Shown: positions 57,201 through 64,000 of the stretch, piece after piece | Layout: each line of letters begins with the position of its first letter | Position numbering within the stretch: the first letter of the stretch is position 1 | IMG/VR virus record: IMGVR_UViG_3300009130_001466 | Location: 1-64,000 of that record | Length of the DNA stretch: 64,000 nucleotides | Direction: 5' to 3' (one strand) | Origin: a virus | Translations under genes and position numbers: made by a program | Notes under the pieces: generated by a model | Databases searched by the model: none | Told to the model about the DNA's origin: nothing | What the model saw: only the letters and a program-made list of their open reading frames with translations

Positions 57201-59637
57201 TCTTGGAAACACCCTTGCCTCCAGCGCCAAATTTTTCCATCTTATTGGCCATACTGTTGTATATACGAGTATTACCAGAGATTTTAGCCTCTATAAATCT
57301 AGCCTGGTCAGAGATTCCAGGATATAATTTTGCTATATCGTTTCTGGCCGCACTACCAACAAAATCAAATGTAGCTGTTTGAGATAAATCATATTGCGGG
57401 CTTTTTAATATGGAGCTAATAGCGGCTTCATAAATTACACCAGCCAAAGACGATACAGATCCTCGGTTTCCCAGTTCGTTTATTTTCGTTGCGGCTGGTC
57501 TTCCTCCACTTATTTTTTTAGCTTCTAGATTAGCTAATCCTACACCAAATTTTCCGACAGATTTTACATAATCCTTCGTTTCTCTGCCTTTTATTTGCGC
57601 ATCATTATAGCCCAAAATTGGAAATTGATAACTTTTGCCAGTTTTTGATTTTCCTACAGCGAATTTGCCCAAATTTTTATCTGGAGTAATTAAAGCGAAT
57701 CTACGGTCTTGTATTGGAGCTGCTTGCCTCTTTGCAAAATTAGGAATAAATCCACTAGCCGCATTTATCTTTTTCGCCCCACTTGGAAGGCCCATCGACC
57801 TAACCATGTCTTGGTTAAATATAGCATCTCCGCCTCCAGCATAATTAGGAACAAAATATTCACTAGTGTTTGCGACCATTGTGCCACGTTTGCCGCCACC
57901 AAAAGCAAAATTAGGAATTGAAACAACTTTGGAGCTAGACGGGGCGCCACCAACACCACGAGAAACGTCACGAGCTTCGGCAGCAACATAACCATCAGAT
58001 GCTCTTCCTTTAGGGGTAACCCCTTTTGTCCCGCCACGCAGTCCAGCACCAAAAAGTCCAGGCGTTACAGTTGCAGCGGCTTTTTGAACCCTAGCGAGCG
58101 CGGCGGCTTGTTGGTTATAAATTTTTAGAAGTAATTGTTCTTGAGCTACCTTATTTCCTTCTAGGGCTAAAATCTCTCTTTGGATACTTTCATTTTGCAG
58201 CAGTGTCTGAAGGACGGACTGTTGAAGCGATTTTTGAGCCTCCGCAGCCTTGTTAATACCAAGCAGGCTTTTTAAGGAACTAGCTCCAAACTTTGCCAAG
58301 TCTACAAATAATTTTACAAATATAGCACTAATTAAAGCTAACCCTGGGCCAGTTAAAACGCCACCTATCCCCTTAACTATGCTTTGTGCGAATTTTGAAC
58401 CTATTGAATCTCCCTGCAATAAATCAGTAATCCCACTAACTACAGAAGAAAACACCTTTAAAATATCTTTCGCTGCATCAGTAAAACCCAATTCTCCAAC
58501 AACAGAAGAGAGTTTTTGCGCCCCAACTGTCAAATTATTTATCAATGCTTCTAGCGTATCATTTAATTGGGCGTTTTTTCTATCTAAGGCGCCAGCAGCT
58601 CCAGCGGAAACTTGAAGAGATTTTGCAAACTGACTTTGGCTAGAATTTAAATCTTCGACCAAACTAATTAAAATATCACGCTGGCGAACGCCAGCAACTT
58701 TTTGGATAATCTCTCCAGCCTCAACACTTTTTAAACCAAGCTTGTTGAGCTCTACTGCGAGTTCCTGAAAAAGAGGTATAGCGCTTCTTACATTACCTTC
58801 CACGTCTACAACATTTATTCCCAAGTCTTCAAGCGCGGCTAATGTATCAGTTCTGCCCAATCTAGCAAAAATGGTTTTAAAAGCATTACCAATAACAGCG
58901 CCGCCACGCTGAGTTCTTTCTTGCACGGTTGTAATGACACCTAAAAGCTCATCAAAAGATACGCCAGCTACACGAGCCGATGCGGAAGCTCGTTCAAGAC
59001 CGTTAATCAAATCCTCCGTAGACACAGCGAACTTTGTATCAACTTCGGCTAATTTATCCGCTATTTGAGCTACATTTAAACCAGCGCCTTCAAAACCCTT
59101 TATCGCTGCAGTCAAACCAGCTACAGCTTGTTGAGAATCAATACCAGCGACGCGAACTAATTTCAAAGAAGTTTCAACACGAGAAAGCGACTCTTCTACG
59201 CTTAAACCCTGACGAGCTAACTCTAAAGCGCCATCGGCCACCTGATCAAAAGATGTCGCTGTTTTTTGAGCTACAGCGAAAATACCATTACCAAATTGTT
59301 CTAATTCTTTTTGGGTCCCCCCTAAAATAGTATTAATTTTTGCAAAAGTAGCTTCTACTCTAATAGTGTTTTCTACTAGCGCCCCAAATGCTTGAGAAAG
59401 TTTATTAATAACAGCAACCGAAGCACCAAAAGCTAAAACACGAGCATTAGAAGCTTCTAATGATTTTTGGAATTCAGTGGCTTGCCCTGTTATTTTTCCA
59501 AGCGGGCGAGATAGCTTTTCAATGGATCGTGCCCCGCTTCCAAAATCAACTCCCTTAGCTTGAGTCTGTATTCTAGCTAAAGCCGCCTCAACCTTTCTTG
59601 TATTTGGTTCTAAATTTACTCCTACATTTACCGCCAT
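54217..59637 (-). CDS. tape measure protein with embedded nuclease-like domain
   Basis: 1806 residues. The N-terminal 350 residues are the TP901/PhageMin core (AQIADKLAEVDTKFAVSTED, RGGAVIGNAFKTIFARLGRT). A hydrophobic stretch (near 425-460) and later ones cross membranes during DNA entry. The C-terminus has GTDTVPAMLTPGEFVVKKSA. Residues 570-905 contain five IPNFA-type repeats (SIPNFAFGG, FVPNYAGG, FIPNFAKR, YIPNFARG, RIPNFAKR). Between the third and fourth lies a PD-(D/E)XK-like region: VIYEAA, TFDFVGSA and RFIEAKIS (near 732, 748 and 782). The tape measure sets tail length. Length predicts a tail longer than lambda's. Confidence 0.93.
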   Translation of the reverse strand: MAVNVGVNLEPNTRKVEAALARIQTQAKGVDFGSGARSIEKLSRPLGKITGQATEFQKSLEASNARVLAFGASVAVINKLSQAFGALVENTIRVEATFAKINTILGGTQKELEQFGNGIFAVAQKTATSFDQVADGALELARQGLSVEESLSRVETSLKLVRVAGIDSQQAVAGLTAAIKGFEGAGLNVAQIADKLAEVDTKFAVSTEDLINGLERASASARVAGVSFDELLGVITTVQERTQRGGAVIGNAFKTIFARLGRTDTLAALEDLGINVVDVEGNVRSAIPLFQELAVELNKLGLKSVEAGEIIQKVAGVRQRDILISLVEDLNSSQSQFAKSLQVSAGAAGALDRKNAQLNDTLEALINNLTVGAQKLSSVVGELGFTDAAKDILKVFSSVVSGITDLLQGDSIGSKFAQSIVKGIGGVLTGPGLALISAIFVKLFVDLAKFGASSLKSLLGINKAAEAQKSLQQSVLQTLLQNESIQREILALEGNKVAQEQLLLKIYNQQAAALARVQKAAATVTPGLFGAGLRGGTKGVTPKGRASDGYVAAEARDVSRGVGGAPSSSKVVSIPNFAFGGGKRGTMVANTSEYFVPNYAGGGDAIFNQDMVRSMGLPSGAKKINAASGFIPNFAKRQAAPIQDRRFALITPDKNLGKFAVGKSKTGKSYQFPILGYNDAQIKGRETKDYVKSVGKFGVGLANLEAKKISGGRPAATKINELGNRGSVSSLAGVIYEAAISSILKSPQYDLSQTATFDFVGSAARNDIAKLYPGISDQARFIEAKISGNTRIYNSMANKMEKFGAGGKGVSKTGLGELQKSRVAGPSRKAVTAEFNRRSAGGYIPNFARGALDEAVAREQAAGLPINQIRINQSGKLRNSQNPQGLAVTNTRDEPTGRIPNFAKRGTAGATESVDKFSNAALGASTALFFLSSAFSGAESGLGKFISEVSLAASLLSGLSLLKGPLENVGAKLSSFGTELATFRSPRTGGIMRGSEGKLRGARGGLGRGIAGVGRALPGIGTAVAVGAVVAPLVLELTKTKTGFEKLNESLKNIDLGELSAGSIEASAALKSSFVAEIKRASEKAELAKKLNVEADADIGDILEKQVKGLKGINKGFFGGVKDKETLSASLAKVGSTTELQKIIDASSTDVEKEFFNPRRGTTRTTVEKEFNAVLFAENMIKAIEQIDAAAKKAADAALIAASGFGEKGVIGSAAKKSFKESIGEGRFAAGGFDTTKQLEPTKPGEIGATIFQEGALSAIRGKELDLAKAVTTVRKVGLENEIAMGEFLIERAKEEFKITEEYVKSITDASVFSEKQKEFIEGQVKAGASLLSIEEGLAEAGIELSKKAKTDFDLAVAKAEIQQRVLDDKLEEIKLQQEINNLNKPQGFADGFSKGLGQVKDDIDFFKDELGENIPLQFSDNLGSAMKDAVSGAKDLDEALSDAGRNFLGFIRDAFLQQAADQFTNTLFSGGPTGVFGGAGGGGQKNIFSSIGGLFGGGGASGAAGGAASGGAAASGAAASGAAASGGGLFSKVGGFFGDLFGGGKKGGGALGSSPTNPLFVQDVANAISGGATSGAEKALEGITGKEGEGQEGFFSKIKSGFGDLFGGLKDKLGGIFGGLKDSLVGLFGGGAGGGGIFSSLLGGLGGIGSGIGGIFSSLLGGLSGGLGSLFSFFNAGGSVGRGTDTVPAMLTPGEFVVKKSAVDKYGTDFLSSLNKGMLPMQGFQNGGAVSPVASEAGSNALGGGEITNNSDFTFNIQDGKVSQEGGQGSSENQREFASRIRSAVTTVIQEESRSGGTLNYLYKS

Positions 59638-59645
59638 ACAGAATA

Positions 59646-59651
59646 TTACAC
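59646..59651 (-). promoter_or_regulatory. GTGTAA start-linked motif of the tape measure gene
   Basis: Minus strand: upstream stop TAA, directly GTGTAA, TATTCTGT (8 nt), ATG at 59637. Confidence 0.52.
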
Positions 59652-60626
59652 TTAAACTCCGTGCAACTTCATCATTTCTTGCATATTCAAAGATCCCCCT
59701 CTTTTCTTAACTTCTTCGCTTAAATTCACAGCCCGCTCATTGTCTGATTTTAAGCTTTCGAGATCCTCCTCATTGGCTCCAAAATAAGCTGAACCACCCT
59801 CCCCGTGCTGGGATTTTGTTTGAGTTCTTTCTGTTTTTTGGTTTTGGTGGAAATTTACCAATAATTCAGGGTCTTTAGCTACGTTTTCAGGTATTTCCTT
59901 GCTTGAGTTTTTAAAAATGTTTAAAAAATACCTCCCATAAGAAATCATCTTTAATTGGTATGCCGTTAAATTGACCAAGGGTTTTCCAAATAACCCCAAA
60001 ACATCTTCAGAAAATGGCAAATACATAGAAAAATAATCGCTCAATACTGCAACCGATATATTTTTATCATCAAATTTTTGAAAAAAATCTTTTTGCAGAC
60101 TGTATATTTCCATTTCTTTGTCTTTTTCATTTATATACAAGCTGTCAAATATTGGATCTTTAAAAGCCTTATCAAAAAATACAATTTTTTCTATGGTAGT
60201 TTTTTGAATTTGATTATTTACAAATTTTTCGCAAGTTAAACCCATTAAAGATTCCTTGTCTGAATTTATTTTGAACAACTTTTTATTCAACCTCTCAATT
60301 GTTTTTTGTAGATTTTTTATCTTTGAAGGCAATATTTGAGCTTTCATTGAATTTGAGTTCAATTCAATTTCATTTTTGTATCGCTTTATTTCTTCTTCTT
60401 CTTCGTGCCCCCACATCCCCTGAGAGTACAGTTCATCCATTGCCTCTTTTTCGGTCATAAGGCCTTTAGATTTTGCTTCCTTTAGAAAAATGGAAGATTT
60501 AGAAAGTATTTCTCTCTGCTCTTCCTGAAGCAGGTGTTTGAAGTACAGAATCCCTAAATCGCTATCTACAATAGAGACACCCTGCAGTACTTCAGATACT
60601 ATTTGTAAATTTTGATCATTGTTCAT
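59652..60626 (-). CDS. hypothetical protein, possible tail assembly chaperone
   Basis: 324 residues, largely helical with charged coiled-coil segments (KIKNLQKTIERLNKKLFKIN) and a Gln/Ser-rich, low-complexity C-terminal part (KTERTQTKSQHGEGGSAYFG). In lambda and many siphoviruses, the two genes before the tape measure encode assembly chaperones (gpG/gpGT); this gene and the next upstream occupy that place. Overlap with the upstream gene is 11 bp; no slippery heptamer was found, so a programmed frameshift is not supported. Role inferred from position. Confidence 0.6.
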   Translation of the reverse strand: MNNDQNLQIVSEVLQGVSIVDSDLGILYFKHLLQEEQREILSKSSIFLKEAKSKGLMTEKEAMDELYSQGMWGHEEEEEIKRYKNEIELNSNSMKAQILPSKIKNLQKTIERLNKKLFKINSDKESLMGLTCEKFVNNQIQKTTIEKIVFFDKAFKDPIFDSLYINEKDKEMEIYSLQKDFFQKFDDKNISVAVLSDYFSMYLPFSEDVLGLFGKPLVNLTAYQLKMISYGRYFLNIFKNSSKEIPENVAKDPELLVNFHQNQKTERTQTKSQHGEGGSAYFGANEEDLESLKSDNERAVNLSEEVKKRGGSLNMQEMMKLHGV

Positions 60627-61353
60627 CTCCGTCGACGAACTTATCTATATTTTCTTTACTAGAATCTTGGGCATAAAACCAATAGCCAATTATTTTAGAT
60701 AATTTTGCGACAACCTCAAAATCAAACCCTTCTTCAAGTTCGTATTTTGTATAAAAATCTTCTAACTTTTCTTCGTAATCAAAACCATTAAACCAGTCTT
60801 TTAATTCCCCATCTTCGCCTTCAACCTTTGACAAATTAATCACATACCACAACAAAGTCTCTCTTTCAGCTTTTGCGTCGGCAGTATGTTGATAGACGGA
60901 TTGTATAGAACTTTCTAGATTTATCATATCTCTTCTAAGGGTAGAGATTTCAAGCTCTAATTCTTTTTGTCTTTCTTCTTTCTTTTTGTCTTTTGTGGCA
61001 ACTACTAGCTTATATTCGTTTTCTAAGTCGTTTAATTTTTTCAAAGACTTTAAAAGATCTTTTGACTCTTCTTCAGATAAAGCTCCGCCATTGTCTGCAT
61101 ACTTTTTAATAAGCATTGCCTTTGTAACAATACCCATTTTAATTGCTTTACTTAATTCAACGGAATAAAATACTTCGGCTTCATCAGCTAATCGGCGTGT
61201 CGGCTTTTTAACAACAAATTTGACTGGCGTCTTGACAGTTTTATTTTGAATAACTGTTTCTACCTCTCCAGTCTTCTTATTTTTTCTTTCTACCTCGATC
61301 TTTTTCTTCTCAGATTTATTAATCGTGAACTCGTAAATATTTTTCATAGCCAT
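60616..61353 (-). CDS. hypothetical protein, possible tail assembly chaperone
   Basis: 245 residues, acidic, helical, with a long coiled coil (RQKELELEISTLRRDMINLE) and a hydrophobic aromatic end DWFNGFDYEEKLEDFYTKYE. The N-terminal beta part (EFTINKSEKKKIEV, KFVVKKPTRRLADEAEVFYS) precedes the helices. Its location two genes before the tape measure, and the size, suit a gpG-like chaperone. Start overlaps the previous stop (TAATG). No family is recognised. Confidence 0.6.
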   Translation of the reverse strand: MAMKNIYEFTINKSEKKKIEVERKNKKTGEVETVIQNKTVKTPVKFVVKKPTRRLADEAEVFYSVELSKAIKMGIVTKAMLIKKYADNGGALSEEESKDLLKSLKKLNDLENEYKLVVATKDKKKEERQKELELEISTLRRDMINLESSIQSVYQHTADAKAERETLLWYVINLSKVEGEDGELKDWFNGFDYEEKLEDFYTKYELEEGFDFEVVAKLSKIIGYWFYAQDSSKENIDKFVDGDEQ

Positions 61354-61643
61354 TATTTTTTAAAAGTAAATTCTACTGTTAAGTTTTCCAACTCACTATT
61401 ATAATCTCTTAAAACACAATTTCCAATATCTAGAATTTTTTTTCTATATATTTCGTAATGATCTTCATCAAAATAATCAGCCATCTCAATTAAGTCGTGA
61501 TGTTCTTCTGGTAAGTTGTCGTAAAGTTTGCCGAAATTTATTTCATGCACCCTCTGCATCTCTTCTAACGTTTGTAAAAAAGATTTAAATAAATAACGAA
61601 TGTGATGATCAGATCGATCATACAGAAATTCTTTTGCAATCAT
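61353..61643 (-). CDS. hypothetical protein heading the tape measure operon
   Basis: 96 residues, helical and acidic (YLFKSFLQTLEEMQRVHEI, LIEMADYFDEDHYEIYRKK) with a strand end NLTVEFTFKK. I chose the ATG at 61643, which has AAGGA before it; a TTG at 61661 lies 6 nt after the GTGTAA motif. It faces the plus-strand neck genes across 70 bp. Function unknown; it may belong to the chaperone group. Confidence 0.58.
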   Translation of the reverse strand: MIAKEFLYDRSDHHIRYLFKSFLQTLEEMQRVHEINFGKLYDNLPEEHHDLIEMADYFDEDHYEIYRKKILDIGNCVLRDYNSELENLTVEFTFKK

Positions 61644-61667
61644 AATAATCCTTATCCCCAATATACG

Positions 61668-61673
61668 TTACAC
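61668..61673 (-). promoter_or_regulatory. GTGTAA motif of the chaperone/tape measure operon
   Basis: Minus strand: AAAAGTGTAA followed by CGTATA and TTG at 61661 (6 nt) or the ATG at 61643 (24 nt). It is one of the two sites where motif-to-start spacing departs from the rest. Confidence 0.42.
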
Positions 61674-61701
61674 TTTTTTAAGAGGCTGGTTCTATTTTCT
61701 A

Positions 61702-61707
61702 GTGTAA
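61702..61707 (+). promoter_or_regulatory. GTGTAA start-linked motif of the neck gene operon
   Basis: Plus strand: CTAGTGTAA, TTATACAT (8 nt), ATG at 61716. Divergent from the 61668 motif, 34 bp away. Confidence 0.5.
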
Positions 61708-61715
61708 TTATACAT

Positions 61716-62174
61716 ATGCCAAGCTCTTTAATTTCGGAATCTCAAAAAAACACAATCAAAACTATCATTGACGATATTCATGAAACCTTCGCTAGAAATA
61801 TTACTGTCTACGAAGAAGGAAGAAAAATATTAATTGCTGCTAGTTCTGAATACAATGGCATTTACGGCAAAACAAGTGGGGGAGAAACCTCTACCACTAA
61901 AACGGTTGTTAGCCATATAATAAAAGCAAGAATCAAATATATAAATTCAAGAGAGGAAAATTTAGCTGGCGCAGGCATAGGCTCCCAATTGGATATAAAT
62001 TTAATTGATGGCTCTGTAAGAATAACCGTAGATGAGGGCGGTTTTGAAATTTTAAAAGAAGCAAAGAGATGCGAATTTGAAGGTCGAAAATATACTATTG
62101 ACAGCAAAGGAAATCCAACTGGTATTTTTGGACCACAATATTATCATTTTTATCTATCGCCAATTGAAGAATAA
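61716..62174 (+). CDS. neck or head-tail connector-like protein
   Basis: 152 residues. MPSSLISESQKNTIKTIIDD, then ITVYEEGRKILIAASS (strand), an ARIKYINSREENLAGAGIGSQLDIN core and EILKEAKRCEFEGRKYTID end with IFGPQYYHFYLSP. A central beta core with a short N-terminal helix suits head-closure or tail-connector proteins of siphoviruses. I chose the ATG at 61716, which has the start-linked motif at 8 nt; in-frame upstream codons would run through it. It is followed by a tail-completion-like gene and the tube gene. Confidence 0.6.
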   Translation: MPSSLISESQKNTIKTIIDDIHETFARNITVYEEGRKILIAASSEYNGIYGKTSGGETSTTKTVVSHIIKARIKYINSREENLAGAGIGSQLDINLIDGSVRITVDEGGFEILKEAKRCEFEGRKYTIDSKGNPTGIFGPQYYHFYLSPIEE

Positions 62175-62755
62175 TGGCTACTTTAAATTTGCAGTCAGAA
62201 ATAAATAAAAAACTGGCTCCTCAAGTTAGGCCAGAAATCAGAAAATTATTTCAAAGGTCTTTTCAGAAAAAAAAGAATGAAATGATAGCTGAATTTTTAA
62301 ATCACCCAGTGACTATAGAAATAAAAGGAGGTGTTAATTCTACAAACATCAGTGGAACATTAGGCGGAGGAAGCGGGAATTTGTTTTCTTTTATAGGTTT
62401 CGATTCCAACGACGATCCGATAGAGCCTATTTTAAGAATACTTGAACAAATATCATTTGACTACCTAAACACGTCAACAAAAAGGATAAATTACAGAATT
62501 AATCTACCATCGTCAAAAGAAATTTTCGCCGCGACCCCAATGCCGTGGGCTACTGGCCGTAGTTGGGCAAAAGGAATTGAGACTGGAATATCTGGACTTG
62601 GATTTTATTTAAGAAAAGAAACCTCTAACAGTAGATCTGGATTAGGTATTCAGTCCCCAAGAAAAGTTAGAAAAAAATCAAAATTTAAAAATATAAAATA
62701 TATATCTGATTTAATTAAAAGGTATGAAAAAGAATTTTCAAACCTGCAGATATAA
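62174..62755 (+). CDS. tail completion/minor tail protein-like
   Basis: 193 residues. The helix INKKLAPQVRPEIRKLFQRS, a core of strands with VTIEIKGGVNSTNISGTLGG, then a basic C-terminus (SPRKVRKKSKFKNIKYIS). Size, order and mixed alpha/beta pattern are close to HK97 gp10-type or lambda gpZ-like proteins that finish the tail and bind the head. It starts in the stop of the previous gene (TAATG). The family call is tentative. Confidence 0.55.
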   Translation: MATLNLQSEINKKLAPQVRPEIRKLFQRSFQKKKNEMIAEFLNHPVTIEIKGGVNSTNISGTLGGGSGNLFSFIGFDSNDDPIEPILRILEQISFDYLNTSTKRINYRINLPSSKEIFAATPMPWATGRSWAKGIETGISGLGFYLRKETSNSRSGLGIQSPRKVRKKSKFKNIKYISDLIKRYEKEFSNLQI

Positions 62756-62761
62756 GTGTAA
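62756..62761 (+). promoter_or_regulatory. GTGTAA start-linked motif of the 282-residue gene
   Basis: Plus strand: previous stop TAA, then GTGTAA, AATATCCTT (9 nt), ATG at 62771. Confidence 0.5.
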
Positions 62762-62770
62762 AATATCCTT

Positions 62771-63619
62771 ATGAAACCACAGTATCAACACGAACTCATG
62801 ACAAGTTTCATGCTTTGGTTCGATCACGAACTCCTTCAGAAAGGAGAGGCTTACTCTAACCAAACAGGCGCTTTTTATTATTCTAACGATACCAGACTGC
62901 CGAATGAGTACAAAGCTTATTCAAGCCCATATAAGCAATGGGTAAGCGATTCTTCAATAAACGGAGACACAAATCCAATAATACCATCATCTCTTATGGG
63001 TAGCGGCAGAAACGATGGAATTATATTTGATTTTGAAAACGGGAGAATCATTGAAACAGGCGGTAATTTTGGAATAAACAGCACTATTACTGGAAGCTTC
63101 GCCGTAAAAGATTTTAATGTTTATTTAACAAACGAAACTGAAGAAGATTTGATTCTAGAAAACAAATTTCAATTAAATAGCAGATACTCAAAAACAGAAA
63201 CTGGAGTTGAGCCATATGATCAAATGGCTCCAGCTATATTTTTAAATTGCGAATATATGAGGAATGAAGGTTTTGCCTTTGGCGGAGAAGAAAAAACAAC
63301 AAATATCGTTAAAGCGGTCGTTTTGGCCGAAAATTCTTATCAACTTGATGGAGCTTTATCTATATTTGCAGATTCCTCTAGGAAGATTATCTCCAAAATA
63401 CCATTTTCCAAACACCCCTCGACCGAGTATGGTGATATTAAAAACGGTTTGTATAATTATGCAAATTTGGCAAATACTTACCTAAACGCAAATCCTTACT
63501 ATATAGAAGATGTGACGGTTTCTAAATTTTCAGAAAAAAACCAAAGTATAATACCTGGAAATTTAAAAATTGGATTTATAGATTTTGAGGTTTCTACAAA
63601 TAGGTTTCCTCGTTCTTGA
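62771..63619 (+). CDS. hypothetical structural protein before the tail-tube gene
   Basis: 282 residues. The start (HELMTSFMLWFDHELLQKGE) is followed by a beta-rich region with Gly and Asn turns (DGIIFDFENGRIIETGGNFG, STITGSFAVKDFNVYLTNE) and an end GNLKIGFIDFEVSTNRF. That pattern is typical of virion proteins, and the position just before the tube-like gene suggests a tail terminator or neck role. Its closing line is similar in style to tail terminator proteins but no specific motif identifies it. TGA stop. Confidence 0.58.
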   Translation: MKPQYQHELMTSFMLWFDHELLQKGEAYSNQTGAFYYSNDTRLPNEYKAYSSPYKQWVSDSSINGDTNPIIPSSLMGSGRNDGIIFDFENGRIIETGGNFGINSTITGSFAVKDFNVYLTNETEEDLILENKFQLNSRYSKTETGVEPYDQMAPAIFLNCEYMRNEGFAFGGEEKTTNIVKAVVLAENSYQLDGALSIFADSSRKIISKIPFSKHPSTEYGDIKNGLYNYANLANTYLNANPYYIEDVTVSKFSEKNQSIIPGNLKIGFIDFEVSTNRFPRS

Positions 63620-63647
63620 TTTCACATTTCACATTTTAAATTTTTAA

Positions 63648-63653
63648 CTGTAA
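63648..63653 (+). promoter_or_regulatory. weaker CTGTAA version of the start-linked motif
   Basis: Plus strand: AACTGTAAATA, with 15 nt between it and the ATG at 63669. It lacks the G of GTGTAA and has longer spacing, so support is weak. Confidence 0.3.
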
Positions 63654-63668
63654 ATATAGACACAAATT

Positions 63669-64000
63669 ATGAGCAGAAATAGAGTCATTTATCAATCAGA
63701 AGCCCTCTTCGCGAGTAAAGAGATCAACTCTACAAGCAAGCAGGACCACATGCAACTTCGCAGAGTTCAATCAGCGAATTATTCCTTTAACGTTTCTCGC
63801 ACTGACATCAATCAGTTCGGACAATTATCCAGAATCGATTCGTTGATCCTTGAAGCACCAACAGTATCTGCTGATGTTTCTTACTATCTCACGGATGGAT
63901 ACAACGAAGAAGCTTTGAATTTCTCGAACTCCAACCTTAATGTTGGTTTTGTTTCTGGACAAATCACTTCTTCCAGCGGTCAAAACCTTTATATTATGAC
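63669..64000 (+). CDS. major tail tube-like protein (partial)
   Basis: 110 codons seen from the ATG at 63669; the 3' end is outside the window. It starts SRNRVIYQSEALFASKE, continues QLRRVQSANYSFNVSRTDIN and LEAPTVSADVSYYLTDGYNE. The order matches the N-termini of the two paralogues at 51020-53181 (NR-x-Y, VQ-x-F-x-F-x-F, D/S-V-x-V-x-L/Y). Located after neck-like genes and before other structural genes, this is the best candidate for the tail tube subunit. GC content is higher than in neighbours (for example the first 100 codons), as often seen in abundant proteins. Confidence 0.65.
   Translation, partial: MSRNRVIYQSEALFASKEINSTSKQDHMQLRRVQSANYSFNVSRTDINQFGQLSRIDSLILEAPTVSADVSYYLTDGYNEEALNFSNSNLNVGFVSGQITSSSGQNLYIM

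Noticed and set aside
60616-60626. A possible programmed frameshift joining the two chaperone-like genes, as in lambda G/GT.
   Set aside because: No slippery heptamer is seen near the end of the first frame; the overlap ATGAACAATGA is an ordinary stop/start overlap.

Overview
The window is a 64-kb piece of an AT-rich, double-stranded DNA tailed-phage genome. It has a lambda-type long-tail module: tape measure protein, gpM-, gpL-, gpK- and gpI-like proteins and a gpJ-like tip protein. No contractile sheath or baseplate was recognised, so a siphovirus-like particle is most likely. The fibre attachment segments, lipopolysaccharide-sugar genes and many small proteins resemble those of uncultured marine phages. 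Several promoters match bacterial sigma-70, and one matches sigma-54, which argues against a Bacteroidetes host and is compatible with a proteobacterium. The host cannot be named from the sequence. Terminase, portal, capsid and endolysin genes were not found, so the window is a partial genome.

The layout has six blocks. (1) 1-1805, minus: a BspA-type leucine-rich-repeat fibre gene, cut by the left edge, and two unknown genes. (2) 1846-10131, plus: the tail tip genes gpL, JAMM protease, gpI and gpJ, then one virion-like gene. (3) 10126-41476, minus: glycosyltransferases, a kinase-like protein, a replication and recombination block (Clp-like ATPase, DnaE core, DnaQ, separate PHP domain, PD-(D/E)XK nuclease, primase, DnaB, small nuclease, RecA), a surface-sugar cassette (GMD, HAD, dehydrogenase, CMP-sugar synthetase, WavE, SemiSWEET), a second fibre cluster, and class I ribonucleotide reductase. 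(4) 41734-45740, plus: a probable early or regulatory group with dNMP kinase, sigma factor, SSB, glycosyltransferase and HSP20. (5) 45744-61643, minus: a giant beta-roll fibre, two tail-tube-like proteins, a gpM-like protein, the tape measure protein and chaperone-like genes. (6) 61716-64000, plus: neck and tail-completion-like genes and the start of the main tail-tube-like protein.

Genes are packed tightly; ATGA or TAATG stop/start overlaps are the rule inside operons. Operon heads, and some internal genes, share a GTGTAA motif about 8 nt before the start codon. Full sigma-70-type promoters (for example before dnaE, dnaB and nrdB) put the start codon almost exactly at the predicted +1. Together these suggest widespread leaderless transcription, which is the strongest unexplained signal here.

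Other notable points are a DNA polymerase III alpha split into PHP and core genes, a GT9 domain apparently split by a DUF6165 gene, a one-ring Clp-like ATPase, a nuclease-like domain inside the tape measure protein, three tail-tube paralogues, a small membrane ORF with an in-frame TGA, and a tandem duplication that appears to have created the ssb promoter.
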